Below, piece after piece: positions 27,401 to 42,400 of a stretch of 64,000 nucleotides of DNA. A program made the position numbers and the translations under genes. Position 1 is the stretch's first letter. Each line of letters starts with the position of its first letter. The notes beneath the pieces were generated by a model. The model was not told where the DNA came from and did not search any database. It was given only the letters and a program-made list of their open reading frames with translations. The DNA is taken from NCBI GenBank assembly GCA_002633005.1, contig NMRA01000226.1, forward strand, positions 103,780 through 167,779, read 5' to 3'. This DNA comes from Phoronis australis. Taxonomy: Eukaryota; Phoronida; Phoronidae.

Positions 27401-30400
27401 AACTCGAAATCTACCGAATTCCTTAATGGATCCTCATAAGTTAGTAGTACAGATTTGTGCTGTTTAGGGCAGTGTGAAACTATAGCGGATGGTTTGCTAT
27501 GGTATTTTCATGTGTTATTCATACTCAGCATTCCTTTGATGTTTTTCAGTTAACCATTGCAGTCAGACATCAGACCATCGATCTGTGTGACCTTCGACCC
27601 CATATGGCCTACACAGTGAGTGTGGTCTTGTGGCCATATAATTTGGATCGTCAAAATGTGACGGGTTTCGCAAGCAACCCTGTCTCCGTGGAGGTTACCA
27701 CGCTCACTGACGGTTAGTGGCTTGTTTCACTAGCAACACTTCACATTATTCTTGTTTTCAGTTTGTTTCCTTGTTCTTGCGTCATGTTATTCTCGTTTTT
27801 AGCCAATCGGAAGCTTGGCAGCTAGAGTTGTCAAAACACTACAAAAGCGACACTGCCTGTTCTCATCCCCCCGTCAAAGTCACAGGGAACATGGTAACAG
27901 TGGGTGTTTTATGATTCTGTCTTTGTGGCCATGTGTCTGGTGTGTGAAGAATAATATCCTGTGCACTACTTCCATAATTCAAAGTGTTTTTCAACCAGAC
28001 TTTTTAAAAAGTACACTTACTAAGTGCCATAGACCTAACTCACGTGGCAGACATTAAAATTCAAAGCGAGGATCACTGCGATAAACAAAGCGGAAGTTGA
28101 CATTGCGTGAGTTAAATGGCCGGTCTTTCGAGTCCAACCTAGATATTAAATCTTAAAAATGTGTTGATAATTAACTACAGAGACGACGTCGTAGAAAAAT
28201 ACATTAGAGAACAAGTCAACGCACCAAAGAGTTGTCTGACGAAAAGGTATATTTTTTTTCGGAAAACTAGGTTCGAATCATAAAAAGTAAATATGACCAA
28301 ATTGCGGCGATCGTAGTGTTGCGGATTAGGTATTATGGTGAATGCAGGGTTACGTTTTTTCTCGTAAATTGTTGATAATGCTTTCTACACGAACCAGGTC
28401 ATCTGCTCGTATTGTTGACGAGTTGAAGATATATGCGACAGTTGTGGCTCATCACATTTTGCAGTGATGTGCAATTAGTCACATCTGGTTTAATTTGTTG
28501 ATCAAGCATAGCCTAGGTCCAGGTGACGTAGGGACTACTGGGACATCTGAAAGAATAATTGATGTTATTAAATATTTGAAATAAATAACCAGGCTGGTAA
28601 TTGAAAATAAAAATTATTTGACCATCAATTCTGCTTTCTTGGTTTTGATAATTCTTATGTCTATTTCATGTGTTAGGTTTCAAATATCAATCTAGACCAA
28701 GTTGAATTTTAAAGTTCAAACACCTAATCCCTTCGTCAAAAGCATAGTCTCGTTTTAGAGCTCAATTTCAGTTAACTGGACTGAGCAAGCATAGTTATTA
28801 TGCATGTTGTTCAGCGAATCAATATCCTTATTAGTTTCACTGCAGATAACACTAACTGAATTGGCTTGGTGATTGTAGCTAACACATTGCCTATATAATT
28901 ATGTTGCTGTACTACAGGGGCCTCGTTATCAGAGAGGAAATGTGCCTATGCCTTCGGAGAGGGGAGTTTTTTCGCTGAGTGAGGGGACCTCCCAATCACC
29001 ATCAATAGCACCCCCACCCTGTTGCAAGTTCTCATAGCCTCTGTCTCGAGTAGCATTTTGTGCTCTTTCAAATTGTCACCTGTGTGGTTAGGTGATTTGA
29101 ACTTCGAAGAGAAATTTTCAATCACTAGGGGAATTTTTAGGCCTCGTGGGGGGAATTTTGCTTGATTTTTGAATATTTTTGAGAGAGGAATATGGACGAT
29201 ATTCAGCCCCAAAATCGAGGGATTGAGGGCCCTGTCCTTTTTGGAAAGAAAAATGCATCATGTTTCAACTCGTAATCATGAAAACACAGCCTGACTGGCG
29301 GAAGATTCTCCAGTCGTTGCTATGATACTCGGCAGCCGAGATGCGACATATTTTCCTTCGTTGCGACGTATGCCAATGACTCAACTCTTCCGAATCTGAA
29401 CGTCATTAGGGATTGTTAAACAGAAGTTGAATGTCCATGTTCTAGCCGTTCGTGCAACGCGGAATACAACTATGCCGATAAGCCAACAGAACTATCGTAG
29501 CGACCCTCGTTTTACAACGCGCCTCCTGTCGGCGTGAATTAGGTCTATAGCTTACATTGTCCAGATTTTGCAATTCAACCATTTTTTCATGAATTCTGGA
29601 CCGTTTTTAATTTTCACACGTCTGGAAGTGCTCTTGCTTAATTGTGCGTAACTCCTGTTTCTCAGAGAATTCAACTAAAGTTTCAGAAAGGCATGCTTGC
29701 GAAACAGCGACAATATATTCATCATTCGGCTTAGTGGCTGAATTTTCCTGAATTTTGACGCATGCCTGGTTTTCACACAATGATGTTGCAAAATGCATTT
29801 CCTAGGAGATTTCGACCAAGCTTTTTGAAAACTGCATTAATAAGGGACTGTAGTGCATGTCGCCAGCATTTTGTGATTTGAACACATTTTACTGAATTTT
29901 GGCTCATTCTTGATTTTCGCATAACTCTCGCAAAAAACTGCTCTGGGCTTCTTCCATAGTCTCTCGAGCGATTTTATTAGACAATCAAAATTATATAAAA
30001 CCACATGCAGAAGACCTCTAGGACATCATCCATTTTGCTGGCATGCGTTGATCTCGCTGTTGTGCTGTTTATCATTGGTTTCAATTGTATGTTTGTTTAT
30101 TGATCTTGATGCATTTATTTGTTCGTAATTATGATTTCCACACGCCTTGTGGGCTGCCCTTCACAGAATCTTTCCTAAACCACTTTGTATTATTTGTTAT
30201 GCGTTTGTTTGTGTATTGTGGGCTGAAACAAGCTTGTGTAAGCTACACATAATGTTATACAGTCCTCAACTCCTTGCTCAGATTAGAAGTCATTTCCGGG
30301 CTTACAAAGAATTATCAAGTGTTCGGTTACATCGAGAGATTCTTGTTGCCAACTGCTTCACCCTGAGACCCATTCCAAGAGAACTGTAGTTAGTACGTTT

Positions 30401-33400
30401 GAGAAGTCAAGTGTCACAATTCTTTCCAAGAAAGTAATTTTAAGACCGCCTTAAAGTTATGTAGGGCCTTATCGACAACTCTGTGTTTTTAGCCAAATAC
30501 AAACAAAGCTATAGAGTTTAATTCATTTAAAGTAGAATGTTTTCTAAAACCAGAATGCAAGTAAAATTTTTATTTTTGCCTGGATCGTTGAAGCTGGAAA
30601 AATTCCCAAATCAATAAACCTCAAACTTGGTCCAATTTTTAAATAAACATCCAACTTAAGTAAACATTAACTTGTTTTACTTCTTGGCCAAATCTGACAT
30701 TTGTGAAGGAAACAAGCTTTTAAATTAGATTAGAATTCAGGGTCAACAGTAGGTGGGTCTTGCAGATTTTTCACTTGCGCTGCTTTGAAAGGATTTTAAC
30801 GGAGCTTTAGATTTAACGGTAATTAAAATGTTATATCTTGTTACTGACACCCAGGTATGAAAAGTCAAATGTTTTAAATAATGAAGTTATGATCGTACTT
30901 TTTCTGGGTAAGAAGCTAAATTTACCACTTTAATCACCGTTTCAATCACTATTCGATGACTACTACACCATGCCAGACCACTCCCTCTGTTGCAGATAAA
31001 TAAACAGTACACATGCGTCTCAGCAATGTCCTTGATTTCAATCTGCATTTTTGCATTAAACTCCACTATTCTTAACGGCCAAAGAAATCACTTCCAGCAT
31101 AGTTCTTCAAAAAACTGAGGATATTAAAACGATTTTAAAGATTTTTTAGCCACCATGAAGCATTTGTTTCGCTGTGTTTCCTTAAATAGGGGCCAAGTAT
31201 TACCGGGCTCTTAAAGGTAATCCTTGAAGTAAACGCCAGTCAACTTGTCTGTGATGTCAGCGGATCGATTTACACACCTGCGAACAATTAAAAGACTGAA
31301 GTGGTCGCACGCACGAATCAAGATGCAAATAATGGCGATTCAAGATGGAATATTATGGACACGTTGAAATCATTGTTGAAATAGCAATCATTGATGACTT
31401 AAAAAACTTCACAAACGTTTCTTCAGGACAATCCTTCCTCATTGCTTGTAGGAGTATGCCTTGTATTTATCTCACCAACACATTTTGTTTGTTAATATGA
31501 GTCAGATTTAAGAAATTTTGATTTAAGAATTTGCCTCTGTTACACCATGTTGATACCATTTTTGTTTCCCGCTTTATTCTGAAATTGGTATTATAGTAAT
31601 TGTGATGTTCAGGTTCCTGTTGTTACAAATAAATTTCCACACGTTTGGCAACTAATCAGTTGTGTAATTGGAAAGTCCAGTATCAATTTCGGACAATATT
31701 GGTAATGTTCCAACGAAAATGGCTGGTCCCTGTGCAGCTCTTGACTGTTGGAACCTCGTTATTTCGCTCTTAAGTCCTATTGGACTCACAGTGGTTAATG
31801 GATATCATAAAATTTCACTAATTTATTAAAAACTAAACTTTAGTGTGATTAAAATTTTGCTTAGTAATGTGTTACTGAACATGAGAAATGGAATTCACAG
31901 GCACTTTGTTCGATAGCTTCATGCAATAATTTTATTACTTAATTCGACTGAGTACTTAGTACACATTTTGTATGTTCTTGTTAGCGTTTTTTTTTTGATT
32001 GTCATTTTGTTAATTAAGACTGTAATAGGGCCTAATATATGTTTATTTGAAGATCAACTTTTTATTATTGTTCCTGCTTTTTTGTCAATAGATTATGATT
32101 TGTAATTTAATATATTTCAAAGTAATAAAGTTTTTGAAGTGAAATTTCAGTATCTTTTCCTCTATGAAAACTAGTCCAATAATAAGGTGCCTAAGACTGT
32201 TTAATATGCACCCACATAATGCGGGTGTTTATGCGCCCACAAATACATGATGTGGATGCATATTGCTGTCATCTCTGTCCGACGTCTTCTCCTGTTATTT
32301 CCAAATCGTCTTCACGAAATTTGTCTAGTAATGAAGCCAACAATGGATGACTACTGCTTTGCCCCCTAGCGACAATTTCAATTTTTCATGTTTGCCTCTT
32401 TCTAGCAATAAATTACTTGAAGTATATATATTGTGCTGAAACCAGAAAATTTCCATTCGATTTTGATTACTGCTGCTTTCCCTAGTGTCAGTTTTGGTGT
32501 CTGCATTTGGCTTTTCCAGCCATTTTTTTTCCAGATGATAACTAGAGAACCAACTGACGGATTTCAATGAAACTTAACGGAAGGTTGTCTGACGGCATTA
32601 CACCAGCACTAGTCAATTTTTTTTTTGTTTACTAGAGCATTTCATTATGACAATTTTGTTCTGTTGTCCAGTTTGTCTGCTCGATATTACAATTCTCTTA
32701 TCTGATCTTGATGAACAATTTTTTTTTTGTTGACTAGAGCATTTCATCATGAGAATTTTGTTCTATTGTCCAGTTTGTCTGCTCGATATTACAATTCTCT
32801 TATCTGATCTTGATGAACAATTTTTTTTTTTGTTTACTAGAGCATTTCATCCTGAGAATTTTGTTCTGTTGTCCAGTTTGTCTGCTCGATATTACAATTC
32901 TCTTGTCTGTTCTTGGTGAAATTTGGTACAAGGGTGTAAGGTGATGCATGGCACTTTTCAGTCTGCTTGCCCAAGAATGGCAGATGTGTTCCCACTGGAA
33001 AGCACATTCAACTGATGTTGATTTTCAGATGGGTCTGAATTTACGCCACATACTAACATTATTTCACCTTAGCGGCATTATCTCCTGAACCGAGGTTACA
33101 AGGCTGTATTAAAATTTGGCATGTGTGTTGGTATGAACTGGACAACAGATGTTTCATGGACTCGGCATATGCAGCACTATCTAGTGGCCATTTTTATGAT
33201 ATGAACTAACACCCCTTGAAGCAAATTATTTGCGGTTCTGTTCCTTAGTGCTTTTAAATGCTTTGTGTTGCCTTGGTTATTATTTTCGAGACTGTTCACC
33301 CCTATATCTATCGGACTACTTTAAGGATGAAATTTGGAAGTTGTGCTCCAGGAGCGCATGCCTGATTGCCTAAATGTTCCTTCTAGCTGAACCTATCCAT

Positions 33401-36400
33401 ATCATTTGTGATGCTCATTGTAGATGGATTTCAACGCGGATTTAAAAAGTTGCAACGTCGTTTCTAAGTAAGGATCTATTGTATTTATCAAACATTTTTA
33501 TGAGTGCGTATTTCCATCATCTCTGTCTGGACACCCAGCGTCCATGGCTGTATCTCCTAAACCTCTTCAAGGATCATAATGAGATTTGACTGATATATTC
33601 CTATGAAGCTGATGACTGACTACCATGAGTTTTTAGTCGATTTGAGTATCGCTGTGCCCCCTAGTTTTATGTTTGCCTCTGTATCTCTGGAGTTCCTTTA
33701 TGAATTTCCATGAAATTTCGCAAGGGTTTCTATTGAAGAGGTGATGATGACCTCTTGTTTTCAGAGGGATTCAACGTATTTTGCGCCACTTGGTGGCAAT
33801 TTTAAGAAACTTAAGCATGTTTTTGATGTCCGCCAGACTGCTGAAAGGATCATTATGAAAATTAGCAGATGTGTTCGGATGAGAAGACCGGGGCGGCACT
33901 GACTTTTGGACAGGTTCAACTACTGTGGTGAACCCCAGTGTCAGTTTTTGTGGTTTTTTTGCATCCCCGGCTGTATCTCTTTAACTGTGCTGTGGCAATT
34001 ATAGTTTTTATGCGACCACATTATTTATATGTGGACGCATTATGCTGTCATCTCCGTCCGTCCTTGTGGCGTCCGCTGCTCTGTGTCCAAAATGCCTTGA
34101 CGTATGTTCATGAAATTTTGCACATGTGTTCCTTTCGTGGATGGGATGGCATGAGCGAGCTTTGAACGGTTCGACTACCGGTGTGCCCCCTAGTGGCAAT
34201 TTTAGTTTTTTACGTCTACTTCTGTATCTTCAAAAATCCTGAACGGATTTTCATAAAATTTGGTATATAGGCACCTATTAGTGAGATGACGCTGTCCTGC
34301 CGTTTTCGGATGGGTTCAACGTAGTTTGCGCCACCTAGTTGCCATTTTTACTGTTTGCGTCCACCCATCTATCAACCAAACCTCTTAAAAGAGTGATTGT
34401 GAAAATTGGCATGTATGTTCTTACTATGAAGTGGACGGCTGACGGTGATTTTCCGAGGATTTGCACTACTTTGGCGCCTCCTAGTGGCAGTTTTGTTTTT
34501 TTGCGTTTATGACTGTATTTCCTAAACTGTTTGAGAGATCATTACTAAATTTAGGAAGGGTATTTATACGACGTTGACAACAGATGACGACGACTTTCAG
34601 ACGGATCCGACTACCGGTGTGCCCCCTAGTGGCAATTTTGTTTTTTTAAGCTTACCTTTGTATCTTCAAAAGTCCGGAACGGATTTTCACGAAATTTGGT
34701 ATGTAGGCAGCTATTAGAGAGATGACGCTATCGTTCTGTTTTCGGATGGATTTGATGTAGTTTGCGCCACCTAGTGGCCATTTTTGCTGTTTTCGAGTCT
34801 GTTTATTTACGTCCACCCCTCTATCAACCAAACCGCTCGAAGAATGGTTATGAAAATTGGCATGTGTGTTCATACTGTGCCCCACTTAAGTGGCAATTTC
34901 ATTTTATTCTGTTTTCCTTTGTTTTTCTGAAGTTTCTTGACACATTTTTATGAAATATTGTATGTTCCAGTTTTTGATGGATTATACGTTTTTGTGCCAT
35001 CTAGTGGCCATTTTTATGATACAAATAAATAACCCTAAAAGTACATCATTTGCGATGCATTCATGGGCGCATTTCAACGCTCTGCGTTGCTCTTGTTTAC
35101 GTTGACATCAGTTTTGAATCTTCAATGTTCCTCGACGTATTTCCATAAAATTTAGCAAAAAGACATATATAAGTGAGATGATGCTATACTACTGTTTTCA
35201 GATGGATTAGACGTAGTTTGCACCACAGTGGCCATTTTTACTGTTTTTCGAGTCTGTTTTTTTGGTATCCACCCCGCTGTCTCTAAGGATGATAGTGAAA
35301 ATTGGCATGTATGTTTTTATTAGGAAGAGGCTGGCTCATGATGATTTTCCGACTTTGACTTCTGTGGCGCCACCTGGTGGCAGTTTTGTTTTTTGCGCCC
35401 ATGGCTGTATCTCCTAAACCCTTTGCAGGATCTTTACTAAATTGAGCAAGACTGTGTATTTATATGTTGTTGACAATGAACAATGACTACTTTTGGACGG
35501 ATCTGACTACCGGTGTGCCCCCTAGTGGCAATGTTATTTTTTTACATTTACCTAGTCTGTATCTTCAAATGTCCTCCATGGATTTTCATAAAATGTAGAA
35601 CATAGGCATCTATTGGTTAAGATGACGCTATCGCTCCCCGTTTTCGGATAGAATCGAGGTATTTTGCACCAATTAGTTCTGTGAAATTAGCAAATGGGTT
35701 CGTATTAATGAGGTGATGTTGCCGTTCTGTTTTTGAACAGATTTGACATGTTCTTTGGCAATTGAAAATTTTTTTGAGTACGTTTTTGACGTCCACTTTA
35801 ATTTCTATTTGCTCAATGCCCAAGCATTCAAAGCATCATTCTAAAAATTAGCAGATGCTTGATGAGAAGGCCGCAGCTAGCGCAGATTTTCGAATGGGTC
35901 CGACCTCTGTGATGACTCCTGGTGGTATGTGGTTGAATTCCTTGTAAAAAATCATTGAGAGACAATAGGAATATCGCATGCTGTAAAATCACAGTATCAC
36001 ATGGTGCAGCACAGCATAATGGCTGAAGTCCGAGAATGTTTAATGTTCGTTTTGTCGTCTTATTTGGCACACCTACCTTGTTTTGCACACCCTCAATTAT
36101 TTAGAAAAATAATATTTTGTCTCTCACTTATTTCCTACGAGGCTACTGTGTGGGAATGTTTTCCTCGTCTAGTTTGCTCACAGTAAGTTTTTTGGAAAAT
36201 ATCATTGCAAGCCAAGCCATTAGTACTAGTAATACACATCTCTTTAATTGTGTTAATAAGCTCTCAACATATAGCATCTCTTAAGTCATCCATTTGAATA
36301 GGGGATGTGCTGTTGTAAATATGATGTTAGAAGTGTCACCTGTGTTTTGTCATGTTATTGAAACGGGAAAAATAATTTGATCTGTTCATTTGCTAAATTC

Positions 36401-39400
36401 GCGCTCATGCTGTTGGCGATGCTTCCTTTCACACCTGTCACCTAGGTTGTTCAATTTATTTGGCACACCATGACTGTCACGAAAATATTTATAATTTATT
36501 TTGTGAGAAATAAATGGAGTATAACCATCATGTTTCGTGGCGAGATTGATCCAAAAGTGCGTGGCACTGTGGTGGCCATTTTTCAAATTTCTGTTTAAAG
36601 GATTATCCTCAGATTTTGTTCTATGACTGGAGCCTGCTATCGGCTTCTGGCTACAACAATGACTGTTACAGTACGAAAATCCTTCGAAAGTTTCTTTAAA
36701 GTATAATAAAATCCTGGATGCATTATGTGTTCACGTGTCATGCTCATTCAGGAAGACCAGTGGGGAGTTGTGGTTTGCAGCAGTGCCACCTTTGGCACTG
36801 GAGTCATTGACTTCAACGTCATCTTCATAATTGCTGCACTGTTGTCTGCAGTGACAACGGCGTTGTTGATGTGGGGGTTTGATGCACTCTTATCTCGTCA
36901 GTGTTGTTCTAGCACCTTTGTGTGGCAGGATCGAATATGTGTGGCAATGTTGTTCAACCACATAGTTCTTTCATTGGATAAAAAGGATAGCATGAAAATT
37001 TCCTCTTAACTTAAAGAGGCATGGAACGCGAAAGATCGTCAAAAATATCTAAAAACAATTCCTGACGAAAGTAATATCTCGCAACGTGTTGTGCCAAGTA
37101 ATTCACATTCATTACGGCGTTTTCTCGCTGTTCCCAACTTGTTCGATTCTATAGCCCAACAACTAGTTGGGAAGTTTACCCCTGTAACCCATATCTTGCA
37201 CGACTGATTAACTCCATTCTGGCGTTCATGGTTGGAGGGCCAGCTCTCTTTTGTTCAATAATTGCTCTAATCTTCAAAAAGATCATATCTAGCCTGACTG
37301 GGCTTTGCTGTTAAAAATAAAAGTTAAGTCATAACATATTTGAACATAGCATTTCTGAAATCCTCGTGTAATGGTGATCATGTTTAGTTTTTGAATCGCC
37401 AAAATCGCCCAACTGCAACCGAAGTTACGACAATCTAATCTTTCTGAATGTACCAATTCGCTCTGGATTTGACGGTGTTCACACCTGGTCTGTAATAAGC
37501 CTGGTAGATATTTGGCTTAACTGTTGACAGACAAAAGACTTTGCTTGGCAGTTAACAAAGAAGTTAGATGTTATCACCAGCTCAGAACCCCCTTCGTCTG
37601 GTAAAGTCAGTGAACAGGAAAACGCAAAATTAACCATTTTTGAATTACGCGCAAAGGAAAAACTGTGGTTACTTCAGAGTTTCCACTCTCCCTGCCACTT
37701 ACGATAAATGCACATATTCGCTCACTGTTAGTTGCTTGAACTTGGTTGAGGTCAGAGGTCACATTCTCCATATTAGGGAAATGTGCCATGTCTATGAGAG
37801 GTCGGGCTTTGTGGGAGAAAAATCTAGAAAGTGACGAGTCGTTTTTTTTAAGTTTGGAACTGATAGAAAACGCTTTGGTATCGACAGAAATAACAACTCT
37901 TCTCGAGTAAATCCTAAACATACCTGGTGAGCAGGTTGAGTTCTGTTTCATTGGCAGAAAACCACTTTCAATATCACAATTTAGTCTGTTCCAGGCCTCT
38001 TTGAGTGAAGTGCAGGTTTCAGAGTGAGTGCAGGTGCAGACAAGAACAAACTACCTTTTTTTCTTCTGTTTGCTTTGTATCCAGGAGATGATGCTTGTTC
38101 ATGTACTTAAAGACTTATTATTTTTATTGGCGAATGTGCTTAGCTTATATCTTTGTTCTAAGATAATTCAGTAATCCATGAATACCATTCTCTGTGTTGT
38201 AGTTCCGGAAACGTCACCCAAGCTACTTCCTGGTAGTTATACACAAACCGACTGTGGAATGTCTTGTCACAGTCGTTGCCCTGTTGACCCCAGCCTGTGT
38301 CGTGAAGTGCGGGTCTTCTGGCCAGTAAGTCAGCCATTGTTATTTTGGACTGAAAGTTGATTCGGGATCATGGTTTTAATTACCTGTCTTCATTTTAGCG
38401 CTTTGTTGGTATAATCCCAGACTTTTTCCTTGTTCCTAATTTTTCTATGAAGGTTGTTCTAGAGAAAGGATTAGGGCTCCGTTTTATACAATTCAGTTAC
38501 TTTGGTCTTAACTTAGACCGAAATAACAGTGCTGTCATTCCATGGTATTTCATGTTGCGCTTGTTGAACAATGCTGTTGACGTCATGGCAGCAATCAAAG
38601 TTGAGACATAAACTTTCATGAAACGGATCCGGGGACTATTTCAAAATTCAGTACACAAAACATAATAGATATCGCGTTTTATAGAAAGCAATAATCAGTG
38701 GTAGATACTACTGGATATCCTCGTATTACATTTTATGCTCGAGTTAGCTGCTTCGGGATTAATGTCATCAAAATTTTAAAGGCCCACTGACCTAGGCTTA
38801 TTAAGGCTCTTTGTTTTTAATAGTTAGAATAGGATCAAAAGTGCATTACACCTGCTCTCTCCTGATATTGTTCTCTCGGTTGGTATCACTTTGGGCTTGG
38901 AGGGGCTAACTAGTCCAAATAATGGCTTAGAATTTCACAGAATGTTATAAATCATGGGTAGTCTTTTTGAATTTGACATACCATGTCAGTGAACGCAATT
39001 CTTTGGGACTCCTGCTCTTAGTCATGCAACTATCCTGGCCAGACTGTGTAAGTAAACACAACTCAACAAAAGGTTTATGATCCTGGCTGAGGTGGTAATT
39101 GTTATATTACCCGCCTTGAATTCTGAATAGCCAAGCCCTGAATGATATCCAGCTGCTGCTCAATGACATTCCTGATTTAGGTCAATGGATGAACAAAAAT
39201 GTGATTCAAACTTTTTCAATTCATTCACCAATCACATACAGAAACGAGACCATCTTCAGGTAGACATTACCTCACTGTGGTTTGTTATTGTAACCTATTA
39301 GTTTAGTTTGTAGTTTGTGTTACATAACATGTTAACTCTCACATAGAAGACATACCACAAGTGCTGTAAGAATATCTATACACCATTGTTCTAGTTGCAC

Positions 39401-42400
39401 CTTATCCAGTCGAGTTGGAGGCTGTGTAAAGGCTGGTGTTAAAGGCCGCTATCATTTCTTGTTATAAAATTATGAACATGTCCTCAATTTTTTTAAGGAA
39501 AAAGTAAATGAACTTAATTGTTGTTTTTTTATGTTTTCCTAGAGCTTCTTATCAATGTCTTCCTCAAAACATGTCTGGACAAGCTATGGTGATAGAACTT
39601 TGAAATGATAGCGCATTTATTTGGTGCAACCTTTGTTAAGAATGAGAACTCGATATTTCCTTGGAATTCTGTTCAACAATGGGAATCGCCTAGAGTTATT
39701 TGATTGTCAATTTTTAAAGTTCCAATGAATTCATTTTAATAATCACCTTAAGTTTTGTACATTGTGAAACTTTTAATGTCTTTGTATAGAAAGTCACTGA
39801 GGAAGATCGCAATGGAGATATCACTGGTTACCACATACGTGTTAATCCTACGCTGGATGTGCAGAAGTACGTGACTGCCGGCTCATCTCAGTCTGAGACA
39901 TTAGTGATGTTGAAAAATGAGACTTATACAGTAGAGATTGAAGCAGAGAATGCTGCAGGACTGGCCAGGACATCAAGTAACATTACTATTCTCTCCACGG
40001 ATCAAGGTATTGACTGTGTTATTTACAAAGACTGTTCCTCAGACATCATTTATTGATTGAAGAACATTTGGCATTCCTAACATTAGGTTAGAAAATCTTC
40101 CAGCCTCACAAATCTCCAAGGTTCTCAATAGTGATGTTCTTTTTATGCGCCCAAGTATTTGTACTGGGTGCATACTGCCGTCATCTCTGTCCGACGTCCG
40201 CAGCTGTATCACTGCAGGTCCTCAACGGTTTTCCATAAAGTTTAGCAGTTGAGCATCCATTAGTGAAATGATGCTAGCCTCTCGTTTTCAGATGGATTCA
40301 AGGTAATTTGCACCACCTAGTGGTCATTTTTACTGTTTTCGAATCTGCTTTTTGGCATCCTCCTTAACTCTGTGAAGGATCTTTGTGAAATTTGAAAAAT
40401 AGGCTTCTATAGATGACTATGAGTTTCCGATCAGTTGGACTAAAGTTAAGCCCCCTAGTGTCATATGTTTGAAATGTTTGCCTCTATATCTTAGGAGTTC
40501 CTTGGCTCATTTTCATGAAATTCGGTAAATAATTGTGTATTCACAGCCAGTGCCACCGTCTCAACTCTGATGCATTCTGGGCCATCTAATTTTTATGATT
40601 CTAATTAGAGGCACTCCGTTTGCGGTGCTGTCGTGGGCGCATTTCGACGCTTTGCATTGCTCTTGTTAAACAAGGATGTTATCTACAGCATGTGACACAA
40701 CAATACACTGTTTCACTGAAGGTTGTTTTGTTCCCATGATATGAGCACTGTACTTGACTTAAATGATAATGCCCATAGAAAGTGTATTTGGCAGAGCTAC
40801 TGAGAATGTCAAAAATTACTGAAAGGACCACCATGAGGTAAACAGGCCCGGAACTGCCATCTGAAATCCCATTGTGAGATGGATGTTTCAAGGATACAGT
40901 GACAAGATCATATTTCCATTACAAACAAACACATTGGAATCATCAGCGGCTCAAGGAAAAACTTCAGGGTTTAATTATTATGAATTTCATGTAGCATCTC
41001 TGCATTGCCTTTGACTTGCATTGGTAACTTAAATGGGATCCTACCTCGCCAAGAAATCATTTGACCAACTTTCTGAGAGTATAATCCCTAATGCAGCTTC
41101 AGACGGTGTGTACAGTAAAGTTGCTTTTTATGCACCAGGTGGCGTGGTCGCTCCAGCCTATGTCGCTGCATATCGTTCTCTGAGTGAGTCACAGACAGTC
41201 CTTGTAAAGTGGAGTGTAGATGGTTATGGCGGTGATGACGGAGAGTACATAATTTACTATAGTGATTCCGACATCAAGGATCGGTGGTCTAAACCAAAGG
41301 TAGGCTACCTTGCACAAGTGCTGCCACACCACCTATTGGTGGCCAGCAGGGGAGTCTCAACAAGCTTGATTATCACAGAAAGTTTTTATGTACTGTTGGA
41401 TATGCTCAGTCTTATCTCCTGACTTGTTAAAATGTCCGTGGATGTTTTTTCAAATTCCCTGGGCTTGGTAGCTTTTGACGCTGTGGAATCAGATTTTTGC
41501 TGGCACTTACTGCAGGCGCATTAAGTTCGATAGTCACGAAGATTGACTTCAACTCCCTGTTAGATAGGATGATATTGTATTCGCAATATTGTAGCTGCAA
41601 CTGGACATATGATGATGACTTGTAAGAGCAAATTAAACAATAAAGTCTTTATTATTTTAGCGAAATAAAGTAATTTCTTTGTGTGATGCATTTTGAAGCC
41701 TCAAGTTGGGTGATCCATTGATTTTTAAGTATCTAGATCTAAGCACTAGGGTAGTGGCCTGAAATTTCCGTTCTTTCACCTTAGTTTTTTAGTGATTAGG
41801 ATATTAACCAAAGCCAAAATAAGACAACCTTGTTTTATACAATGCACTGGCCTATCTTGCTGTTTGTAGACGGATGTGTTTTCTATGATCGTGCCTGGTG
41901 CCGTGAGAGAGGAGAATATTACTTTGCCTAGTGGACACCAGCCTGATGATTATTGGTTTGGTGTGACACGTGTGCTTCGGTCCGGGGATTCAAGCCCTAT
42001 GGTAGTCAGTGAGTGTGTCTACAAACCAGACAACGGTAGGTGGATTTCAAAGGTTGTGTCCTAAGTTGATATGAAAAAAACAACTGCTTTGACTGGCAGA
42101 ATTTGTTACACACCAGTCAACAGGAAGTCTGTGTTTAACTTGTTTGGGGCAGTTGGATATTTGAAACTTTTTGGCCACGTTTTACGAACCTCAAAGTGGA
42201 TAGTATAAATTGTGGAAAAGTGTGAATGCGTTACGCACCCGCGCAGTGGTCGGCCAGTCAGGATACAGCTGTGTCGTTATCAGTTTGACAGTTGCAACCC
42301 AATGTTTACATGGTGCACCTCACTTATTTCTGCTTTTATCTGATAAGCTGATGTAATCCTGCAATTATGTTGTAAACAGCGCACCTGATGCTAACCGATA

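Larger units (their letters stand above)
27713..38202 (+). other. Receptor intron 6 (10.5 kb)
   Basis: It contains element copies C (32231-33280), a fragment (33497-34008), copy D (34010-35098) and a downstream fragment (35099-35960). It also has a 102-bp triplication and an isolated hydrophobic ORF at 36725-37009. From 27713 to 32200 I see only AT-rich sequence without a supported feature. Confidence 0.7.

Noticed and set aside
41033-41138. In-frame upstream ATG before receptor exon 9
   Set aside because: It is open only by chance upstream of the acceptor. The phase-1 join at 41139 gives a continuous receptor.
41270-41299. DRWSKPK in D5 as a WSXWS motif
   Set aside because: It has one tryptophan-serine only, and lies mid-domain rather than in the F-G strand of a CHR D3 module.
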